From: Roseburia sp.
GTDB taxonomy: Bacteria > Bacillota > Clostridia > Oscillospirales > Ruminococcaceae
Assembly: GCA_023666265.1 (NCBI GenBank)
Contig: JAMPCH010000011.1
Coordinates: 1-57,464 of the forward strand
Direction: 5' to 3'
DNA: 57,464 nt
Of the stretch, positions 32,052 through 39,023 are shown piece by piece (within the stretch, counting starts at the first letter, position 1; every line of letters starts with the position of its first letter). Under the pieces are notes generated by a model. The model was not told where the DNA came from. It did no database searches and was given only the letters and a program-made list of their open reading frames with translations. The position numbers and the translations under genes are program-made.

Positions 32052-32903
32052 ATGGCAAAAAAAACGGGACTCGGCGATATTTTAAACGACTCGATCTTTG
32101 ACGACGACGGGTTATTCGGCACGGAGGAGAATATCGCGCCCCAAAAGCTCAAAATCTCGGAGATCGAGCCGAATAAGAAGCAGCCGCGAAAGACCTTTCA
32201 CGAGGAGGGGTTAAACGCCCTCGCGGACTCTATCCTCGAGCATGGGGTCATCCAGCCGCTCACCGTCCGCCCCTATGGCGGGGTCTATCAGATCGTCGCG
32301 GGCGAGCGCCGCTGGCGCGCGGCGAAGATCGCGGGGCTAAAAGAGGTTCCCGTCAGGATCATGGAGCTGACCGACGAACAGACGGCGCAGATCGCCCTCA
32401 TCGAGAACCTCCAGCGCGAGGACCTGAACCCGATCGAGGAAGCCCTCGGGTATCAACAGCTCATCGATACCTATCATATGAAACAGGAGGAGGTCGCCAA
32501 ACAGGTCGGTAAGGCGCGGTCCTCGGTCGCTAACGCGCTCCGCCTCCTCACCCTCCCCGACGAGGTAAAGGCGCTCGTCCGCGACGGCGAGCTCTCGGCG
32601 GGTCACAGTAAGGTCTTGACCGGGATCGCCGACCCCGCGAAACAGATCGCGCTCGCGAAGCGCGTCATCGACGATGGGATCAGCGTCCGAACGCTCGAAA
32701 AGCTCGCGAAACAGGACGGCGAAGCCGCCGCGAAGCCCAAGCCGCCGAAGGAGACCTTCCTCGTCGAGGCGGAGATCAGTATGACGGATTATTTCGGGAA
32801 GCCCGTCACGATCGAGAAGGCGCGGGGGCGCTACACCATGCGAATCGACTGTAAGTCCGAGGAGGAGCTTCGCGAGCTGGTCTCTTCCCTCGCGAGAGAG
32901 TAG
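32052..32903 (+). CDS. parB: Chromosome-partitioning protein ParB (Spo0J)
   Basis: 283 residues. The N-terminal CTPase/ParB domain (about 30-120) shows 'NKKQPRKTFHEEGLNALADS', 'ERRWRAAKIAGL' (the GERRxRA box) and 'IALIENLQREDLNPIEEA'. The helix-turn-helix is 'EEVAKQVGKARSSVANALRL' (about 148-168). A short linker leads to the C-terminal dimerisation segment. It binds parS and spreads along DNA. No TGTTTCACGTGAAACA-type parS was found in this window. Confidence 0.94.
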   Translation: MAKKTGLGDILNDSIFDDDGLFGTEENIAPQKLKISEIEPNKKQPRKTFHEEGLNALADSILEHGVIQPLTVRPYGGVYQIVAGERRWRAAKIAGLKEVPVRIMELTDEQTAQIALIENLQREDLNPIEEALGYQQLIDTYHMKQEEVAKQVGKARSSVANALRLLTLPDEVKALVRDGELSAGHSKVLTGIADPAKQIALAKRVIDDGISVRTLEKLAKQDGEAAAKPKPPKETFLVEAEISMTDYFGKPVTIEKARGRYTMRIDCKSEEELRELVSSLARE

Positions 32904-32961
32904 AGAATGAATAAGAGAGCGGGGGCGTTGCCCCGTAAGCGGGACGCCGCGCCCGTCGCTC

Positions 32962-32990
32962 GCACGCCTTCCCAAAATAAAAAAAAACAA
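32962..32990 (+). repeat. Dispersed CCTTCCCAAAA motif before serS
   Basis: GCACGCCTTCCCAAAATAAA, preceded by GC-rich inverted segments (GGGGGCGTTGCCCC at 32921-32934). No T-box leader features (no GGGTGGNACCGCG) are present before serS. Confidence 0.6.
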
Positions 32991-33010
32991 AAAGAAAGGA
33001 ACCGCGAAAT

Positions 33011-34303
33011 ATGTTAGACATCAAATTTTTACGCGAAAACCCCGAGATCGTCAAGGAAAATATCAAGAAAAAGTTTCAGGATAAAAAGCTCCCGCTCGTC
33101 GACGAGGTCATCGCGCTCGACGCGGAGAACCGCGCGGCTCAACGCGAGGCGGACGGGCTACGCGCCGACCGTAATCGGATCTCAAAGGAGATCGGGGCGC
33201 TGATGGGTCAAGGGAAGAAGGACGAGGCCGAGGAGGCGAAAAAAAAGGTCGGCGAGTTCTCCGCCCGTCTCGCCGAGCTCGAGGCGAAGGAGACCGAATA
33301 CGCCGATAAGATCCGCGAGATCATGCTGACGATCCCAAATATCATCGACCCGAGCGTCCCGATCGGGAGGGACGACAGCGAGAACGTCGAGGTCACGAGA
33401 TACGGCGAGCCGTATACGCCCCCCTTTGAGATCCCCTATCATACCGACATTATGGAGAAGCTCGGCGGGATCGACCTCGACGCGGCGCGTCGGGTCGCGG
33501 GGAACGGCTTTTATTATCTCATGGGCGACGTCGCGCGGCTTCATTCGGCGGTGATCTCTTACGCCCGCGATTTTATGATCGGGCGCGGCTTTACCTACTG
33601 CGTACCGCCGTTTATGATCCGTAGCGCGGTCGTCTCGGGCGTGATGAGCTTCGCCGAGATGGACTCGATGATGTATAAGATCGAGGGCGAGGATCTTTTC
33701 CTGATCGGAACGAGCGAGCATTCCATGATCGGGAAGTATATCGACACGATGATCGCCGAGGAGACGCTCCCGCATACGCTGACGAGCTATTCCCCCTGTT
33801 TTAGGAAGGAGAAGGGCGCGCACGGGATCGAGGAGCGCGGCGTTTATCGTATCCATCAATTCGAGAAGCAGGAAATGATCGTCATTTGTAAGCCCGAGGA
33901 CAGTATGATGTGGTTCGATAAGCTCTGGCAGAATACCGTCGATCTCTTCCGCTCGATGGAGATCCCCGTTCGGACGCTCGAATGCTGCTCGGGCGACCTC
34001 GCGGACTTAAAGGTGAAGTCCTTCGACGTCGAGGCTTGGTCCCCGCGCCAACAGAAGTACTTTGAGGTCGGGAGCTGTTCCAACCTCGGCGACGCGCAGG
34101 CGAGACGGCTCGGGATCCGCGTCAAGGGCGCGGACGGGAAAAAATACCTCGCCCATACGCTCAACAATACCGTCGTCGCTCCGCCGCGTATGCTGATCGC
34201 CTTCCTCGAGAATAATCTGAACGAGGACGGGACGATCCGTATCCCCGAGGTGCTTCGCTCGTATATGGGCGGGAAGTCGCTGATCGAGTTACCTAAAAAA
34301 TAA
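33011..34303 (+). CDS. serS: Seryl-tRNA synthetase
   Basis: 430 residues. The N-terminal coiled-coil arm (about 28-105, 'LRADRNRISKEIGALMGQGK') holds tRNA-Ser. The class II catalytic domain shows motif 2 'YSPCFRKEKGAHGIEERGVY' and motif 3 'NNTVVAPPRMLIAFLENN', plus 'LIGTSEHSMIGKY' for the serine site. Standard length. GAAAGGAACCGCGAAAT precedes the ATG. parA-parB-serS is a recurring clostridial order. Confidence 0.96.
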   Translation: MLDIKFLRENPEIVKENIKKKFQDKKLPLVDEVIALDAENRAAQREADGLRADRNRISKEIGALMGQGKKDEAEEAKKKVGEFSARLAELEAKETEYADKIREIMLTIPNIIDPSVPIGRDDSENVEVTRYGEPYTPPFEIPYHTDIMEKLGGIDLDAARRVAGNGFYYLMGDVARLHSAVISYARDFMIGRGFTYCVPPFMIRSAVVSGVMSFAEMDSMMYKIEGEDLFLIGTSEHSMIGKYIDTMIAEETLPHTLTSYSPCFRKEKGAHGIEERGVYRIHQFEKQEMIVICKPEDSMMWFDKLWQNTVDLFRSMEIPVRTLECCSGDLADLKVKSFDVEAWSPRQQKYFEVGSCSNLGDAQARRLGIRVKGADGKKYLAHTLNNTVVAPPRMLIAFLENNLNEDGTIRIPEVLRSYMGGKSLIELPKK

Positions 34304-34370
34304 TGCTTGATTTTTTGGAGAAGGGGGCGCTTTCGCGCCCCTGCTCCTTTCGGAAATTTCAGCGAAAACA

Positions 34371-34418
34371 AAAAGCTCCCCTTCCTTTTGAGAAGTCTCA
34401 AAGAGAAGGGGAGCTTTT
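34371..34418. terminator. Bidirectional terminator between serS and the small gene
   Basis: 14-bp perfect arms AAAAGCTCCCCTTC (34371-34384) and GAAGGGGAGCTTTT (34405-34418). T run on one side and A run on the other, fitting convergent genes. A second GC hairpin GGGGCGC/GCGCCCC lies at about 34324-34341. Confidence 0.9.
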
Positions 34419-34426
34419 CGTAAAAA

Positions 34427-34651
34427 CTACTTTTTTAACCCGCCGAGGAAGCCGCCGACCTTATCCTTTAGGTCGTCCGCCGAGATCTTCGCCTTGATCC
34501 CGTCGACGAGGGACTTGATCTGATCGTCGGGGAGGTCGACGCCGAGAACGCCCTCGACCGCGCCGATCGGGTTCGCCTTAAACTTCTCCGCGAAGTCCTT
34601 ATCGTTCTTTACCTTCGCGACGAGCTCGTCGATTTTCGCCTTGATGTCCAT
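34427..34651 (-). CDS. Small helical protein, Nif11-leader-like
   Basis: 74 residues starting MDIKAKIDELV; the longer frame is rejected because GGAAAGGAACGG stands just upstream of this ATG. It reads as a helix ('LVAKVKNDKDFAEKFKANPI'), 'GAVEGVLGVDLPDDQIKSLV', and a Gly-rich end 'KVGGFLGGLKK'. The pattern of a charged helix, 'F...NP..A', then 'DLPDDQI' recalls Nif11-type leader peptides and similar small proteins abundant in gut Clostridia. No modifying enzyme is nearby. The consensus promoter suggests strong expression. Confidence 0.7.
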   Translation of the reverse strand: MDIKAKIDELVAKVKNDKDFAEKFKANPIGAVEGVLGVDLPDDQIKSLVDGIKAKISADDLKDKVGGFLGGLKK

Positions 34652-34696
34652 TTTCGTTCCGTTCCTTTCCTTGAGATTTCGGTTTTCGCTATTCAT

Positions 34697-34725
34697 ATTA
34701 TAACCGCCTTTTGGGGATTTGTCAA
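34697..34725 (-). promoter_or_regulatory. Consensus promoter for the small helical protein
   Basis: On the minus strand TTGACA (34720-34725), 17 bp, TATAAT (34697-34702). The -35 faces the divergent promoter's -35 across 11 bp. Confidence 0.9.
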
Positions 34726-34736
34726 CCCGTTGCGGC

Positions 34737-34765
34737 TTGACATTTTCCGCGTTTGGGTGTACAAT
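34737..34765 (+). promoter_or_regulatory. Promoter for the aminotransferase-queA operon
   Basis: TTGACA (34737-34742), 17 bp, TACAAT (34760-34765), back to back with the previous promoter. Confidence 0.85.
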
Positions 34766-34825
34766 AAGGCTTGGTTATAAAAAACGACAAAATCGACAGG
34801 ATTTCAGAAAGGAATGACCGTATTT

Positions 34826-35998
34826 ATGGAGATCCGACTTTCCGAGCGCTCGAGCCGCTTCGGCGAAAATATCTTTAATCGGCTCGACACGATCAAATCA
34901 CAGCTTTTAAACGAGGGGAGAGCCGTTTATAACTTCTCGGTCGGCTCGCCCGACTTCCCGCCCGACGAACACGTTATGAAGGTCGTGAGCGAGGCGGCGC
35001 TCGACCCAAAAAATTACAGCTATACGCTCGGCGATATACCCGAGCTGACCGAGGCGGCTCGGCGCTGGTATAAGCGCCGCTATGGCGTAACGCTCGATAA
35101 GGACGAGATCCTCGGTGTTTACGGGTCGCAGGAGGGGATCGCCCATATCGCGCTCCCGCTCTGTGACCCCGGGGACGTGATCCTCGTCCCCGATCCGTAT
35201 TACGCGGTGTTTGAGCTGGGTCCGTTTTTTTGCGGCGCTAAGATCGTCCATTACCCCCTCTCGGCGGAGAACGGTTGGCTCCCGCGCCTCGACGAGATCC
35301 CGCCCGAGACGCGGCGGGCGGCGAAGGCGATGCTCGTCTCGTACCCCGCGAACCCGATCTGTAAGACCGCGCCCGACTCCTTCTACGACGAGCTGATCGC
35401 CTTCGCGGAGGAGAACGAGATCTTTATCATTCACGATAACGCCTATTCCGAGATCATCTACGACGGGCGGCGCGGCGGCTCTTTCCTCGCCCATAAGGGC
35501 GCGAAGGAGGTCGGCGCGGAGTTTAACTCGCTCTCTAAGACCTATAATATCCCGGGGCTTCGCGTTTCTTTTATTTTGGGAAATCGTGCGCTGATCGAGC
35601 GTTTCCGCGCCGTTCGGAGTCAGATCGATTACGGCGCTTGTCGGATCGCCCAGCTCGGCGCGATCGCCGCGCTCGACGGACCTCAGGACAGCGTCGCCAC
35701 GCATCGGAAGATCTATGAGGAGCGGCGAAACGCCCTTTGCGGCGGGTTTCGCTCGATCGGGTGGGACTTCGCCGACTCCGAGGGGACGATGTTCGCTTGG
35801 GCGAAAGTCCCCGAGGGCTTTAAAAGCTCGGAGGAATTCGTCTTAGAGCTTTGTCGTAAAACGGGCGTGATCTGTACTCCCGGGTCGAGCTTCGGCGAGC
35901 GCGGGGAGGGCTACGTGCGCTTCGCGCTCGTCCTCCCCGCCGAGCGGATCGCCGAGGCGGTCGCGGCGGTCGGGGAAAGCGGGATCTTAGCGAAATGA
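34826..35998 (+). CDS. Class I/II PLP aminotransferase, LL-diaminopimelate aminotransferase-like
   Basis: About 390 residues. Motifs: 'YNFSVGSPDFPPDEHV' (substrate entry), 'YTLGDIPELTEAARRWYKRR', 'LVSYPANPICKTAP' (Asn ring contact), 'IIHDNAYSEIIYDG' and the PLP lysine in 'FNSLSKTYNIPGLRVSFILG'. The spelling is closest to DapL-type/DAP aminotransferases of Clostridia, which feed the pathway completed by lysA elsewhere in this window, but alanine or aspartate aminotransferase activity cannot be excluded. ATG 34826 is chosen because GAAAGGA abuts the ATG at 34814. Overlaps queA by 4 bases. Confidence 0.85.
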   Translation: MEIRLSERSSRFGENIFNRLDTIKSQLLNEGRAVYNFSVGSPDFPPDEHVMKVVSEAALDPKNYSYTLGDIPELTEAARRWYKRRYGVTLDKDEILGVYGSQEGIAHIALPLCDPGDVILVPDPYYAVFELGPFFCGAKIVHYPLSAENGWLPRLDEIPPETRRAAKAMLVSYPANPICKTAPDSFYDELIAFAEENEIFIIHDNAYSEIIYDGRRGGSFLAHKGAKEVGAEFNSLSKTYNIPGLRVSFILGNRALIERFRAVRSQIDYGACRIAQLGAIAALDGPQDSVATHRKIYEERRNALCGGFRSIGWDFADSEGTMFAWAKVPEGFKSSEEFVLELCRKTGVICTPGSSFGERGEGYVRFALVLPAERIAEAVAAVGESGILAK

Positions 35999-37035
35999 CG
36001 GAAAAAGAAACGCTTTATCGCTCGGATTTTTATTACGACCTCCCCGAGGAGAGGATCGCTCAGACCCCGCTCGAGCCACGCGACAGCGCCCGCCTTATGA
36101 CGGTCGACCGCGCGAGCGGCGCGATCGGTCACCGCCGATTTTTTGAGCTTCCCGACCTTTTAAAAAAAGGCGACCTCCTCGTCCTCAACGACTCTAAGGT
36201 CTTCCCCGCGCGGCTCTACGGCGTGAAGCGCCCGACGGGCGTCCCCTGTGAGGTGCTGCTGCTCAATCGGCGGGAGGAGACGGTCTGGGAGGCGCTCGTC
36301 CGCCCGGGACGGCGGCTCAAAAAGGGAACACAGATCGATTTCTCGGAGGAACTGAGCGCCGAGATCGTCGACAAGGTCGAGGGCGGTAACCGCCTCGTAA
36401 AATTTCGCTATGAGGGCGTTTTTTTTGACATCCTCGATCGGATCGGGAAAATGCCCCTCCCCCCCTACATCACCGAAAAGCTCGCGGACAACGCCCGCTA
36501 TAATACGATCTACTCGAATGAGCTCGGCTCCGCCGCCGCGCCGACGGCGGGGCTTCATTTTACGGAGAACGTCTTCGCGGGGCTAAGGGAAAAGGGCGTG
36601 GACACGGCTTTTGTGACCCTCCACGTCGGTCTCGGGACGTTTCGCCCCGTCAAGGAGGAGAAGATCCTCGACCATAAGATGCACGCCGAGCATTATACCG
36701 TCCCCGCCGAGACCGCCGAAAAGCTCCGCGCCTGCCGCGCGCGGGGCGGTCGGGTCATCGCGGTCGGTACGACGAGCTGTCGGACGCTCGAGGCGACGGT
36801 AAAAAAATACGGCGAGGTCGTCCCCTGTACCGAGGACACCGATATTTTCATCTACCCGGGCTATCGGTTCGGCGCGATCGACGGCTTGATCACGAACTTT
36901 CACCTCCCCGAGAGTACGCTGATCATGCTCGTGAGCGCCTTCCTCGGGCGCGAGCGGACGCTCGCCGCCTATGAAACGGCGATCCGCGCGGATTATCGAT
37001 TTTTCAGCTTCGGCGACGCGATGATGATCTTGTAA
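35995..37035 (+). CDS. queA: S-adenosylmethionine:tRNA ribosyltransferase-isomerase QueA
   Basis: 346 residues. It makes epoxyqueuosine from preQ1-tRNA using SAM as ribosyl donor. Typical stretches: 'FYYDLPEERIAQTPLEPRDS', 'LLVLNDSKVFPARLYG', 'GKMPLPPYI', 'SAAAPTAGLHFTE', 'FVTLHVGLGTFRPVK' and 'DGLITNFHLPESTLIMLVSA'. Full length. Its last 28 bases (37006-37033) are exactly repeated at 37626-37653 beyond a toxin-antitoxin cassette, and either copy of the repeat would give the same C-terminus DAMMIL before a stop. Confidence 0.95.
   Translation: MTEKETLYRSDFYYDLPEERIAQTPLEPRDSARLMTVDRASGAIGHRRFFELPDLLKKGDLLVLNDSKVFPARLYGVKRPTGVPCEVLLLNRREETVWEALVRPGRRLKKGTQIDFSEELSAEIVDKVEGGNRLVKFRYEGVFFDILDRIGKMPLPPYITEKLADNARYNTIYSNELGSAAAPTAGLHFTENVFAGLREKGVDTAFVTLHVGLGTFRPVKEEKILDHKMHAEHYTVPAETAEKLRACRARGGRVIAVGTTSCRTLEATVKKYGEVVPCTEDTDIFIYPGYRFGAIDGLITNFHLPESTLIMLVSAFLGRERTLAAYETAIRADYRFFSFGDAMMIL
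37006..37033 (+). repeat. 28-bp direct repeat, left copy (inside queA 3' end)
   Basis: Begins AGCTTCGGCGACGCG and ends GATGATCTTGT; identical at 37626-37653, 620 bp away. It looks like an attachment-site duplication around the first toxin-antitoxin pair. Confidence 0.9.
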
Positions 37036-37041
37036 AAGCGA

Positions 37042-37070
37042 TTGACAGGATCGAGTGATCGCTGTATAAT
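37042..37070 (+). promoter_or_regulatory. Consensus promoter of toxin-antitoxin cassette 1
   Basis: TTGACA (37042-37047), 17 bp, TATAAT (37065-37070). It begins 9 bases after the left direct repeat, so the cassette brings its own promoter. Confidence 0.92.
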
Positions 37071-37110
37071 GATAGAGAAGGATCGATCCTATCTTTTGAG
37101 GAACACATAT

Positions 37111-37380
37111 ATGAACAATATATCCATAAAATATTCTAAAGACGCAATAAAATTTCTTTCAAAGCTGGATAAAAGATCCGTAGCGCGTATCAGAAACGCG
37201 ATCGCGGGACTCACTCGAGAACCGCCGATCGGAGATATAAAAACAATGCAGGGTTACGGCGACGGTCGGAAACGGCTTCGTGTCGGCTCTTGGAGAATTA
37301 TTTACCGACAAGATCGCGAGGGAACGGTTGAGATCATATTAGTGATCGATATTGGCAATCGCGGAGATATATATAAATAG
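37111..37380 (+). CDS. RelE-family toxin (cassette 1)
   Basis: 89 residues: 'ISIKYSKDAIKFLSKLDKRS' (N-terminal strand and helices), then 'DIKTMQGYGDGRKRLRVGSW' and 'RIIYRQDREGTVEIILVIDI', the RelE/ParE-type core with basic residues for ribosome-dependent mRNA cleavage. ATG 37111 is preceded by GAGGAACAC; the longer frame begins in the promoter's -35 and is rejected. Toxin-first order with the antitoxin 22 bases downstream. AT-rich relative to queA. Confidence 0.85.
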   Translation: MNNISIKYSKDAIKFLSKLDKRSVARIRNAIAGLTREPPIGDIKTMQGYGDGRKRLRVGSWRIIYRQDREGTVEIILVIDIGNRGDIYK

Positions 37381-37402
37381 ATAATAAATAGGAGGTGTTT
37401 TT

Positions 37403-37627
37403 ATGTCAAGTATTGCGCTTGAGGCGGCACGCTTGATCGATACCCTACCCGAGGAGGATAAGGTATTGGCTTACGAATATGTCAAAAAATTGGTTCTCGC
37501 TTGGGACCCCGATTTTACCAAAGTGACCGCCGAAGAGGCAAAGAAAATAGAAGCGGCGGAAAACAGCGGTTTTATCGATGAAGAGGATATTGATTGGGAG
37601 CATATCGGGACGGGAGAACGTTTTTAG
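37403..37627 (+). CDS. Antitoxin of cassette 1
   Basis: 74 residues, acidic. 'LEAARLIDTLPEEDKVLAYE' and 'YVKKLVLAWDPDFTKVTAEE' form helices seen in clostridial antitoxins paired with RelE toxins, and the C-terminal 'SGFIDEEDIDWEHIG' would wrap the toxin. No clear DNA-binding motif is visible. A strong AGGAGGTGTTTTT ribosome site. Its stop TAG overlaps the start of the right 28-bp repeat. Confidence 0.75.
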   Translation: MSSIALEAARLIDTLPEEDKVLAYEYVKKLVLAWDPDFTKVTAEEAKKIEAAENSGFIDEEDIDWEHIGTGERF

Positions 37628-37653
37628 CTTCGGCGACGCGATGATGATCTTGT
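37626..37653 (+). repeat. 28-bp direct repeat, right copy
   Basis: Exact copy of 37006-37033. Followed by GATCTT..., which would supply a TGA stop in the queA frame, so this is probably where queA ended before the cassette arrived. Confidence 0.9.
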
Positions 37654-37686
37654 GATCTTCATCTACTGCCCAAAAAATGAAAGCTA

Positions 37687-37715
37687 TTGACAACGAGCGA
37701 TATTTCGGATATAAT
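37687..37715 (+). promoter_or_regulatory. Consensus promoter of toxin-antitoxin cluster 2
   Basis: TTGACA (37687-37692), 17 bp, TATAAT (37710-37715). The -10 region lies between CGGAT and ATCCG arms, a possible operator for the HTH antitoxin. Confidence 0.9.
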
Positions 37716-37755
37716 AAATATAGGATAAATCCGATTTTTTGAGGAGATAACATCC

Positions 37756-38109
37756 ATGCAGGATTTTGAAATTATCTTTTACGATAAACCCGACGGAACC
37801 GAGCCGGCAAGAGAATTTATTTTATCACTTGATAAAAAGATGAAAGCCCGAATGATAAAATTGGTCGATATGCTTGAGAAAAACGGTTCTGAACTTCGAA
37901 TGCCGTATTCCAAACACATTGACGACGGAATTTTTGAATTGAGGGCAAAGGTCGGCTCAGACACTTCTCGTGTTTTATACTTTTTTATAATCGGAAGTAA
38001 GGCGGTATTAACAAACGGCTTTATTAAAAAAAAGCAGAAAACCCCTCAAAGCGAGATCAAACTCGCAAAGAAATATCGCAATGAATTTTTGAATAGGGAG
38101 GAAAAATAA
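37756..38109 (+). CDS. HigB-like toxin (phage-derived Gp49-type)
   Basis: 117 residues. 'FEIIFYDKPDGTEPAREFIL' at the N-terminus, 'LRMPYSKHIDDGIFELRAKV' in the middle and 'RVLYFFIIGSKAVLTNGFIK' then KKKQKTPQSEI match the HigB/Gp49 family of ribosome-dependent RNases. The HTH antitoxin gene starts 1 base after its stop, the usual higBA order. AT-rich. Confidence 0.88.
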   Translation: MQDFEIIFYDKPDGTEPAREFILSLDKKMKARMIKLVDMLEKNGSELRMPYSKHIDDGIFELRAKVGSDTSRVLYFFIIGSKAVLTNGFIKKKQKTPQSEIKLAKKYRNEFLNREEK

Positions 38110-38110
38110 T

Positions 38111-38542
38111 ATGACAAAATTCCGAGATTTTTTAAACGAACAACTGAAAGACGAAGGATTTAGAAAAGAATACGAAGCGCTTGAACCGGAATTTGCTGTC
38201 ATTCAAGCAATGATCGACGCGAGAAGATCAACGGGTCTTACGCAAAAAGAGCTGTCCGAACGCACCGGGATCGCGCAGGGCGACATCAGTAAGCTCGAGA
38301 ACGGGAGCGCGAACCCCTCTCTCCGAACGCTCCAAAGGCTTGCCGAGGGGCTGGATATGCGGCTAAAGGTCGAGTTTATCCCCTTAAAGCGCGCGTTAAA
38401 AAATAAAAACGGTTTGTCCGAAATGCGGGCGGAGATCCCCAACGCCCTGACCGAAAAAGAAATGATCGCCGCGGAAAAAAGAGAAAATATGTACGGACCT
38501 TTTGACACGGTGGAAGCCCTCATGGAGGCGCTGGATGCTTAA
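38111..38542 (+). CDS. Hybrid antitoxin: HigA-type HTH fused to RelB/DinJ-type C-terminus
   Basis: 143 residues. Residues 1-92 are a complete HigA antitoxin: helix, then XRE helix-turn-helix 'STGLTQKELSERTGIAQGDI' (about 40-59) and 'PSLRTLQRLAEGLDMRLKVE', ending where HigA normally ends (FIPL). Residues about 101-143 instead read as the C-terminus of a RelB/DinJ antitoxin: 'RAEIPNALTEKEMIAAEKRE' followed by MYGPFDTVEALMEALDA. HigB is encoded upstream and a YafQ-type toxin downstream, with an 8-base overlap. Base composition shifts from AT-rich to GC-rich near 38260, suggesting recombination between two loci. It may neutralise both toxins; this is inferred. Confidence 0.75.
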   Translation: MTKFRDFLNEQLKDEGFRKEYEALEPEFAVIQAMIDARRSTGLTQKELSERTGIAQGDISKLENGSANPSLRTLQRLAEGLDMRLKVEFIPLKRALKNKNGLSEMRAEIPNALTEKEMIAAEKRENMYGPFDTVEALMEALDA

Positions 38543-38813
38543 AATCGAATACAGAGGTCAATTTAAAAAGGATTATAAGCTCGCGATAAAAAGAGGCTGT
38601 GATCCGAATGAAATGATCAAGGTGCTGAATCTGCTCGTAAACGAGCAGCCCTTACCCGAGAAATACAGGGATCACGCTCTTACGGATTCCAAAAATTATA
38701 AAGGTATGAGAGAATGCCACATTCAGCCCGATTGGCTTTTGGTTTATAAGATCGAGCATAAGCTCTTGATCTTGGAGCTGATCAGAACCGGCACGCACAG
38801 CGACCTGTTTTAA
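38535..38813 (+). CDS. YafQ-family toxin
   Basis: 92 residues: 'MLKIEYRGQFKKDYKLAIKR' followed by GCDPNEMIKVLNLLVNEQPL, 'YRDHALTDSKNYKGMRECHI' and 'QPDWLLVYKIEHKLLILELI' then RTGTHSDLF. These are the hallmarks of YafQ/RelE-type endoribonucleases (D...L...G..E.HI.PDWLL.Y). ATG 38535 overlaps the hybrid antitoxin end by 8 bases. In known loci YafQ pairs with a DinJ antitoxin, which here survives only as the C-terminal part of the upstream gene. Its stop TAA leads straight into TIR element copy 4. Confidence 0.88.
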   Translation: MLKIEYRGQFKKDYKLAIKRGCDPNEMIKVLNLLVNEQPLPEKYRDHALTDSKNYKGMRECHIQPDWLLVYKIEHKLLILELIRTGTHSDLF

Positions 38814-38986
38814 GGCAACACCGCACAATTACCGGCTACGCCTTTGCCGTCCCATCGACAGCCATCTTTTCCGCCATATTGCACAGAATTTTTTTGAAAG
38901 GCGTCAGCCTTCCTGCAAAAATCCTGTACAATCTGACGAAAAATCTGACTGCCGCTGGAACGACAATAATTGTGCGGTGTAGCCTT
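38812..38986 (+). mobile_element. TIR element copy 4 (175 bp)
   Basis: Flanked TTTT-AAGGC ... GCCTT-AATC; ends AAGGCAACACCGCACAAT / ATTGTGCGGTGTAGCCTT pair perfectly except one base. Internal stem has one mismatch relative to copy 3. It starts within the stop codon of the YafQ gene, sense orientation. Confidence 0.92.
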
Positions 38987-39023
38987 AATCGATCCCCCTA
39001 CCGCTAAAAGAGAGGAAACCGCT

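Noticed and set aside
32904-33010. T-box leader before serS
   Set aside because: The gap is about 107 bases and lacks the GGGTGGNACCGCG element.
31000-34400. parS site near parAB
   Set aside because: No TGTTTCACGTGAAACA-like palindrome was found by eye.
37042-37110. Longer toxin start at TTG 37042
   Set aside because: That TTG is part of the -35 TTGACA; the ATG at 37111 has a GAGGA ribosome site.
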